Shown one piece after another: positions 55,605 through 64,000 of a stretch of DNA of 64,000 bases. Source of the DNA: Stictocephala bisonia. Its lineage: Eukaryota; Arthropoda; Insecta; Hemiptera; Membracidae. The position numbers were made by a program, and so were the translations under genes. The DNA is taken from assembly GCA_035578905.1 (NCBI GenBank), contig JAQJVL010000123.1, positions 1,674,001-1,738,000 on the forward strand, written 5' to 3'. The stretch's first letter is position 1. Each line of letters opens with the position of its first letter. Below the pieces are notes generated by a model. That model saw only the letters and a list, made by a program, of their open reading frames with translations. It had not been told where the DNA came from and searched no databases.

Positions 55605-57130
55605 TTATTAACATTTTTCATTTTACTTGTTTTTTTAATGTTGAACATGAATATAAAATTGGTTTTTCAATTAAATTAATTTACGCCCGAAAATTACACT
55701 TTTTACTTACCTAAGCAGAAATAACCTAACTTATCCAAATAATAGTCTAATTACTCAATAAATATTTGTATTTTACATTAAATTCAGGTGCCTGGCCTCC
55801 AGGACGGCCTGCTAAACATTCCTCCAACAGGAATATATGCAAATTTGTTTTTGTGTGCCAACACCGTCACTCGCTAGGTTCATGAGGGAGCTCGGCCTAC
55901 AGCCTCGTCCCTTTATGCTACAGGCCCCTTTATGGAACTCGGTCTTGAGCAATAACCATACATTAAAGTAAAGCCCATAAACATAGTCTTTTCTAAAATA
56001 TGATGGTATATTAATGATCAAGACAAATACCTTTAATTTGACTCTCCACTTGAGTGTATTAGTTTAGTTTAACATTATCCAATTGGGTTTTTGAGCATAT
56101 TTTTATTGGGAGGGGGGAGCAGAACTCTTAAACGTTGACTCATCTTCTAAAATTTAATGGTATAATTTGATTTAAGAGATAAATACCGATAGTTTGAAAC
56201 CCCATTTTCTGCTAGAAGTCGATAAAAGTTCCATATTGTTTTTTCTTTTATAAGTCAATAACACGGGTCGTCTAGGAGCCTCTGGGGCGGAAATCAGAAT
56301 TTTCCCAGGGTTGAGACCAGTGCCAATCGATTTCTCGTGGTCGGAAACCCCTCCAAAAATAAAAAATCCATGGAGCCAAACAAATTTTGTCCAGATGCTC
56401 CTTGTTTTAGATAATAAGATCTAATAAAAAGAGAATTTAATGAGTAATTATGAAAATAAATAGGGCTTACAAATAGAATATAAACACATTGATTAATGAG
56501 GTGTTTTGACAGAGTAGGCTATATAAGTTGGTAATTATAAACAAACACATGTAAAATAAATAGTAAAATATTGAATATTTCTACCACGTATGGACAAATA
56601 AATGAACAAAAAACACATAATCTTCTAAACATTAAATTGTTAAATAATTCCCACATGGGATGTCTAGGACCCTCTGGGACAGAAATCAGAATTTTCCTCC
56701 CTGTTGAGACCGGTACCAATCGATATTTCGTAGTCGGAAACCTCCAAAAAATTAAAAATCCTTGGAGCAAAAAAAATTTTGTACGGACGTGGCTTGTTTT
56801 AGATAATAAGATATATATGCTGAATAGCTCCTATTAACATTGTGCATATCGACACCATAGGTGATTTGCCACAACGTAGTTTTTCTGCAATATCTCGAGA
56901 AATTATTGTAGTAGACCAAAATAGTTTTCAAATTTGTGCAGCATGAAAAACTACATCAAATTTAACAATATGATAAATAAATCACAAAGAATAACAAAGA
57001 TAAATTAAAATAACTTTCTTAAAATTTTAGAATTTTAAAATTTTTTTATTAGCCTAAACGTTATTTCCACAGAATAACAAGTGTTTTCTCAGAGAATTCT
57101 AACCACTGGCGATAAAAAAGTCAAGATTAA
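55605..57130. repeat. Unclassified dispersed repeat, copy 1 (with internal insertion)
   Basis: Two blocks match a second copy at 58.9-59.5 kb. Block A is about 55610-55810 (ATTTTACTTG, GGTTTTTCAATTAAATTAAT, CACTTTTTACTTACCTAA). Block B is about 56830-57130 (CTCCTATTAACATTGT, CACCATAGGTGATTTG, AATATCTCGAGA). Between them, a 150-bp segment (TCTGG..CAGAAATCAGAATTTTCC) occurs twice, near 56278-56425 and 56650-56815. Confidence 0.65.
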
Positions 57131-57239
57131 CAAAGCGTCTAGAAACTGAAGAAATACCACAAATTTATATTTGCATTATGACAAAGGAATGGCCATCTTG
57201 AGAGCCTTTATCTAGTTATTGAAATTACTGTCAACTGAT

Positions 57240-57350
57240 TACAACTAACTGCGGACTGCCACTCTTGTCACATATGCCCTGAGAAAGGGTCGCTAATCTC
57301 CAAACAACTGCATTCCTAGACCTAGTATTATAATTATTTCTATAATTTGG
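57240..57350 (+). mobile_element. Possible decayed Penelope-like tail
   Basis: CCTGAGAAAGGGTCGC and the following AACAACTGCATTCC..TATTATAATTATTTC resemble the tail layout of Penelope-like elements, but no complete stem or protein part can be read. Confidence 0.25.
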
Positions 57351-58930
57351 AAGACCTGAATAGACTAAAGCTATAAAATATTCAAACTGGCCTGAGATAA
57401 ATCATGTTTGATCAGTTACAGTAACTTAAACTACAAAAAAATTACCCTGTAAATCATTTCTGGAAATTTCTGCAAATTAAATTACAATTAATTATTGAGG
57501 TAATTATAAAATAAAGTACACCCATGCGATATTCACAATTTTTTGCCTAGTCAATATCAACCCCGTGAAAACAAATCCATTGAACATTTTTGGGAGAAAT
57601 ACCAATTTTTAGCAAACAATTTTAAATAAATGGTATAAGGTAACTAGCACAAACTTTCTTCCTTTCACTTTGTTCTGTCAAATTGTTAAAAAAATGAAAG
57701 TTGAAGGATGTAATAACACACCAAAATAAAAACAGATGATCAATTAATTACATTTCTAAGGAATGTACAAATGAAAGACTTATAGTATAGAAAAAAATTT
57801 TTAAAAACTACTGTTCACATAGCCAGATTTTATATAAACAACTTTCAACAACTTAAATTGTGGCTCCCGGCCTTCGGCCTCCAGCCCCAACTTAGTGTGG
57901 TGTTAAGTAAAATATTTTAAATTGTAGTTTGCATCTATAATGAAAATTTAATCAAAATCAATAGGAAAATGCATGAAAAAATTGTATTTTAAAATGTTTT
58001 TGCCCATAAAAAATTTTATAATTAAAAAAACAAGTCAAGTTAGAGACACTGCGGTTTTTATTAAAATGTTTTAAATTGTAATTCACGTCTTTCCTGAAAA
58101 TTTAATCAAAATCGTTAGTGCCGTTTTTGAGGAAATTCCATTTGAATGTTTTATGCCCATAAAAATTTCTAACTAAAATTTCAACAAAGTTAAAAATGGT
58201 CTAGAGGTATTGACTAAATACATCTACACAAGCTTACCAAATTTAATAAAAACTGATCCATCCATTTGATCTCCAGCGAACTGCACATACACACATACGT
58301 TCAGACACCAACATTTTTTTGAAAACACTACTTTTATGGGTTCAGGGGACCCTACAACGGATTTTGAGACCAACTGGTGACAAATTCTTTTTGGACAATC
58401 ACAATTCTTTCTCATGCTATGCTAACGCATATGGAAGAAAGTAAAAACTTTGTACACTAAAAACAATGTATATTACATTATGTAGTCATGTTGTATACTA
58501 CATAATGAATATGACATCCATTTCTTACTAATACGCATAAAAACCGAGATATTCAGCAAAAAAGGTTAGGATGGTTAGTTAAAAGTTAGATTGTGTTATC
58601 AATATTGTATTGACATCAACCTATTTCATATTTTTTGTTGAATATCTCATTTATTATTCATTGTGTGAATAGTTGTCATATTTATGTTAAGGAAACAACT
58701 ATATATAAAAGTACTGTAATATGCTTTTTTTTTTTTTTTTTGAATTATGCACTTACTTATGCCTTTGAAAACTTGATTTCTTGTTGAAAAAGTGGTAAAT
58801 TATGAGTTCATAATTCTTGAGGAGGTTGATTTAGCCGCGGAAAACTCTATTTAACCGAAAAATTTAAAACCTAGTTTTTTAAGTAACAAGTTAAAGAAAA
58901 AAAAACCACTATTAAAAATTGGAATTTTTC
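57351..58930. other. Intergenic interval, unclassified repeat-like sequence
   Basis: A roughly 110-bp block with AATGTTTTAAATTGTA..GAAAATTTAATCAAAATC occurs twice (near 57915 and 58065). The sequence GATCCATCCATTTGATCTCC then CACATACACACATACG near 58255-58300 is typical of transposon interiors in arthropods. No gene recognised. Confidence 0.35.
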
Positions 58931-58934
58931 AAGT

Positions 58935-59510
58935 TTTTTGTTTCATTTTACTTGCTTTCCTATGCTGAATAAGAATATTTGATTGGGTTTTCAATCAAAT
59001 TAATTTTTCGCCCCGAATAATGCACTTTTTACTTACCTAACCAATCATAACCTAATTTATCCTAATCTTCTATATAGGTTACTCAACAAAAATTCATAAT
59101 GAGCATCAAATTCGGGTGCCTGCCCCGAATATGTGTGAATTTCTTTTTGGTGGCCAGCATGCTCCTATTAACGTTGTCCATATGGGCACCATAGGTGATT
59201 TGTCACACGAACGTAGTTTTTTTCGTAATATCTCGAGATATAACTGTCGTAGACCAAAATAGTTTTCAATTCGTATTCAGCACAAAACACTACATCAAAC
59301 TAAAATATAATTATGAAAAAAAATCACAAAAGATAATGGCGACAAATCGAAAAATCACATTTTAAAACATTTAGAATTTTTGTTTTTTTTTTAATATAAA
59401 ACGTTATTTCCGCAGAATAAAGTGTATTCTCATAAATTAGGCTATAGACCTGATTCTACCCACTGGTGATAAAAAAGTCAAGATTGGCAGGGCTTCTAGA
59501 AAGTGCATAA
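58935..59510. repeat. Unclassified dispersed repeat, copy 2
   Basis: Blocks A' (about 58935-59130) and B' (about 59163-59510) match blocks A and B of copy 1 in the same order and orientation, here joined by only about 30 bp. No protein frame or terminal inverted repeat is evident. Confidence 0.65.
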
Positions 59511-59641
59511 ATACCAATTTTTCGTTCAAATTATTTTATCAAACATTGATATTTAAACTTACAAATTTCTATGGATAGTTCTTGGGATTAATATTGACAA
59601 GTTAATTAAAACCCATGAGTGGAGGTTCCACACTTACCATT

Positions 59642-59800
59642 ATCAATTATAAATTGTACTTCTACTTACATATATATTAGCATTGATTATATAAACCTAC
59701 AACTTTGTGTATAAAGTCAGTGATATTAGTCACATTTCTATATATATCAATTATAAATTGTACTTCTACTTACATATATATTAGTCACATTTCTATATAC
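59642..59800. repeat. Short direct duplication
   Basis: TCAATTATAAATTGTACTTC and the following TACTTACATATATATTAG occur near 59643 and 59746, about 105 bp apart, with TCACATTTCTATATA following each region. Confidence 0.75.
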
Positions 59801-60034
59801 AAACTTTTATAAAATATGTAAAATCTAAATTAACATTTCACAATACAGATTTGACTTATTTAGAACTTATATTTTATTCACAAAATAATAACACATTTCA
59901 AACACTAAGGCCAGGTCTGAGGTCAAATAGGTGTACACTGTATCGTCTGTATCTACAATACTTATACTTAATCTAAAATCAACTAATTCTATCAACTAAA
60001 TAAAATAATTGGGTGTGCGTCGGACCACACGGTG

Positions 60035-60336
60035 GAAGTTATACTTCTTTGGCCATTCTCATACACCCACTCACGCACACAAACAGACAGGATATATGAA
60101 TGAAATATAAGACATTTTTCAATATTATTCAATATATTTATCTTCAATATATTATACGTGACTTCATTATTATATTATACACCTATATTATCATTATCAG
60201 TAATTTCTTCGATTAACAATCGATTAATCGATAGTTCTTAAAAATTTGTTCTTACTTTTCAGCGTGACGCAGTTTCTCGACCAACATCCCATCCCAAAGT
60301 GTCTAACGTCTAACGGGCGCAAAGAAGTATAACTTC
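60035..60336. mobile_element. Candidate small MITE
   Basis: GAAGTTATACTTCTTTG (about 60036-60052) is inverted at CAAAGAAGTATAACTTC (about 60319-60335). The 300-bp interior is AT-rich and noncoding. The flanks show no obvious target duplication. Confidence 0.5.
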
Positions 60337-60339
60337 AAA

Positions 60340-61260
60340 AAATGCTGAATTTAAGGAACTAAAATTCCCTTCCCTCCACATCTGTTTTTGTTGTTTTACT
60401 CCGTTTTATTGCAGAGTGCAGACACAAACCGAAAACCGACAGATCTCGAACTGAGTGAACTGTGTTGAATGCAGACAGTTATGTCTGAGAGTCTGAGAAA
60501 CAAGGCTTTAGAAAACCATGTAGTTAACAAACAGTTATGATCCTGTGTCTTTAATCTCAGTGGGCGCTGTCTTAATATAATAGCATTGATTTTATACACA
60601 AATCAATGTACTGTAGGTGTATATAATCAAGGATAATGGTCATGTTAGTAAAATGAATATAGTGTTTTTATTTTGAGGATTTGATACTAATTCCGTTTGG
60701 CTGCGTTTCCACTGTGTAAAAAGCCACGGTTTTATAACAGTGTTGTATAACATTTCATTAAGGCACAAAGTTTCATAAGAACAAACTTTACATAACATTG
60801 TTAATAAAACAAAATGTTATATCTGTTCTTAAGTCATGCCATATACAAAGTGAAATCTTCAAACTGCAGAAATCTCTTTTAAAATTATGTTTTATGTATC
60901 CAATCCAAATCTGATACGGACCAATGGTAGTTCTATAGCTTTGCTATAAATAATTGTTACAGGAAATATGAGTGTGCAAATGATGTAACATTGAGTTCTA
61001 CTCGTGTCGACGAGAACTGTGAGGGTGAGATGCGAGGGACCAAATTTTGTGGTTGTTGAAGTGCTTGTAGTTTTTGTGTCTTTAGTTCAATGTAAACGTA
61101 AACTGATAGGTAAAGAAAGGATTGCATTTATAGCGACTATCATAGGAGAAAAGAATTTTGTGGAATTCCACAGATATAGACTTTAAAACACGACGCATGG
61201 ACAATTATAGCAGCTATATATAAGTCGCGCAGCTTAAATCCAACTCTAGCGTGGCCGGTA
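60340..61260. other. Intergenic interval with no recognised feature
   Basis: A short plus frame at 61004-61186 and a minus frame at 60396-60599 have no recognisable domains. Nothing else seen. Confidence 0.35.
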
Positions 61261-61429
61261 CTAACCAACCTCATACGACATCTGAGGGATGCACATGTTC
61301 CCGATTGTTATTCTTCTGCCCGAGCTTGAGTGTTAGTTTATGCCCCTGTGGATGAAAGACAACTAATTTTTTCAGGTCAGAAGTTGATATATGATCCTCC
61401 AATCACATTGTAACTTGCTGTTCAAAGTC

Positions 61430-62090
61430 AGATGTCCAAGGATTGATGAAAATTGCTTCCAAATGGTTTGAGATTAATAAATTCTCACTGAACGAGACCA
61501 AGACTCATTGAGTTAAAATACCTAAACTAAACAAATGTCGAAATCTGAAGGGCTTCATCTTAGAATATGCTGAATTAAGAATATCTTGTGTAAGATTTTC
61601 TTGCTAAAAAGACCCCATAAAACTATGGAGTACCTATCGATGCTTTCATTTTATGTATAAGATTCAAGACCATTTTATACGTGTTGTTGGAATGAAATGC
61701 GCTTCAATTAATTATGAAGCGCTGTACCTCTTAGCACGGATTGCAGCTTGGACTCTATATGCTAGAAGGCAATTGCTTGACGAATAATTCTTAAACAAAC
61801 TGCTCAAGAGGGAAATGATCTGCTCTGAGCTTTTTTGTTCCTTAGAAAAAGTCATTTATTTAATGCTCAATAGCCAAATCAACTAAGGAACCTACAGTCA
61901 ACACTTGAAAATGATTTTGCTTTTTAAAGATTGAACAATGTTTGAGGCACATGCTTGCTCTTATACCATTACTTTAAATTATTTATGATTTGTTTTCATC
62001 TTAATTACAATTATTTATATTGTTATCATTTAAATAATGTATTATTGAGTTATTGAAATACATTTTAAATGTATTATTGATCTTGAATCT
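61430..62090 (+). pseudogene. Decayed jockey-like reverse transcriptase, C-terminal part
   Basis: Broken plus frames read KIASKWFEINKFSLNETKTH (after the YADD region in such proteins). After a gap comes IRVVGMKCASINYEALYLLA, RIAAWTLYARRQL. Order and strand fit the end of a jockey/CR1-type reverse transcriptase, but the catalytic motif is not preserved. Confidence 0.5.
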
Positions 62091-62248
62091 TCGTATATGC
62101 TTTTTTGACTGTTGAATACAATATTTTGTTCAAGTTATGTATTTTTTGTAAAACCTATTTATGAATTGATTACCTAGAGGCCAGTGATTAAGCTAAGTTG
62201 ATGTAGAATAGTTTACTTTCTTAGATTTTTCAAAGATTTATATAATTG

Positions 62249-63631
<1,383 letters not shown>

Positions 63632-63639
63632 TAACTAGA

Positions 63640-64000
63640 GTAAACTCTAGTGAGTAACATTCTAAATTCTTTTGAAGCAAGGAGTTCTACATCGGTCACA
63701 CTTTGTGACCTGTCTCGTGCGTTTGACTGCATACCACACAAAATTCTTCTTACCAAGCTGAAGAAATATGGCCTGGGAGAGAATGCCCGCAAGGTAGTGC
63801 AGTCTTACCTCTCAGATAGAAAGCAAATTATTACCTGGCATGGGGAATGCTCTGCCCCTAAGAATGTCAAATATGGAGTACCACAGGGCTCAGTTTTGGG
63901 CCCTCTCCTGTTTGTTATAGCGATTAATGACCTGTATTACAGTGTGTCTGGTAATGTCTTACTATTTGCTGATGAAACTACATTTTTTTCCTGCCATAAA
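63640..64000 (+). pseudogene. Jockey-like reverse transcriptase, cut by the window edge
   Basis: From the end of the (TG)n array one plus frame is open to the window edge: NILNSFEARSSTSVTLCDLS, RAFDCIPHKILLTKLKKYGL, then YLSDRKQIITW, YGVPQGSVLGPLLFVIAIND and LLFADETTFFSCH. This is the palm of a jockey-type reverse transcriptase (DLSRAFD, GVPQGSVLGPLLF). The catalytic FADD reads FADE, so at least one metal-binding Asp is changed. The 5' part is missing; the microsatellite sits at the break. Confidence 0.85.

Overview
The window is eukaryotic and most likely arthropod, probably insect. It is AT-rich. It carries one intron-split gene with GT-AG introns (and one GC-AG intron), and its introns are full of transposons: piggyBac, hAT, Ginger, Penelope-like, RTE-like and jockey-like non-LTR elements, a short-LTR Ty3/gypsy element, tRNA-derived SINEs and several minisatellites. 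No bacterial, CRISPR, rRNA or convincing functional tRNA gene was seen.

The backbone is a BRCA2 orthologue on the minus strand. It runs from a start codon at 53371 leftwards to at least 3868, and its C-terminus lies left of the last exon found. I placed 11 coding exons whose reading phases all join: 48257-53371, 41854-41942, 35036-35266, 34191-34341, 27321-27506, 24508-24715, 20471-20688, 19529-19672, 10165-10298, 4401-4653 and 3868-4059. Together they encode about 2307 residues. The first exon (1705 codons) carries about 16 BRC repeats, the RAD51-binding units, many nearly identical. The other exons encode the helical domain, OB1, OB2 with the Tower insertion, and OB3.

The introns read as a transposon archive. 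From left to right they hold: a hAT MITE with a perfect 8-bp duplication (4994-5316), a piggyBac-type MITE (6406-7260), two long palindromes (7.3-8.2 kb and 9.5-9.8 kb), two SINEs, a full-length intact RTE-like element (12244-15401), a Ginger-like element (16071-17334), a head-to-head pair of Penelope-like elements (17.3-19.2 kb), and a piggyBac element inserted in a jockey-like reverse transcriptase (20.8-24.2 kb). Further right come a 36-bp minisatellite, a three-level nest of a palindromic MITE and two hAT elements (30.2-34.1 kb), a third Penelope-like remnant (35.8-36.9 kb), a Ty3/gypsy element inserted into a 37-bp minisatellite (38.1-41.6 kb), a second full-length intact RTE-like element (42439-45654), and a 42-bp minisatellite with coding-like structure (47.0-47.7 kb).

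Right of the BRCA2 start (53.4-64 kb) I recognise no host gene. That part has an inverted SINE pair, an unclassified repeat family present twice, a small candidate MITE, decayed reverse transcriptase pieces, a roughly 1.35-kb uninterrupted (TG)n array, and a jockey-like reverse transcriptase running off the right edge. The strongest points for follow-up are the expanded and homogenised BRC array and a shared hammerhead-ribozyme-like motif in three different Penelope-like tails. All boundaries, splice sites and family names were read by eye, without database searches.
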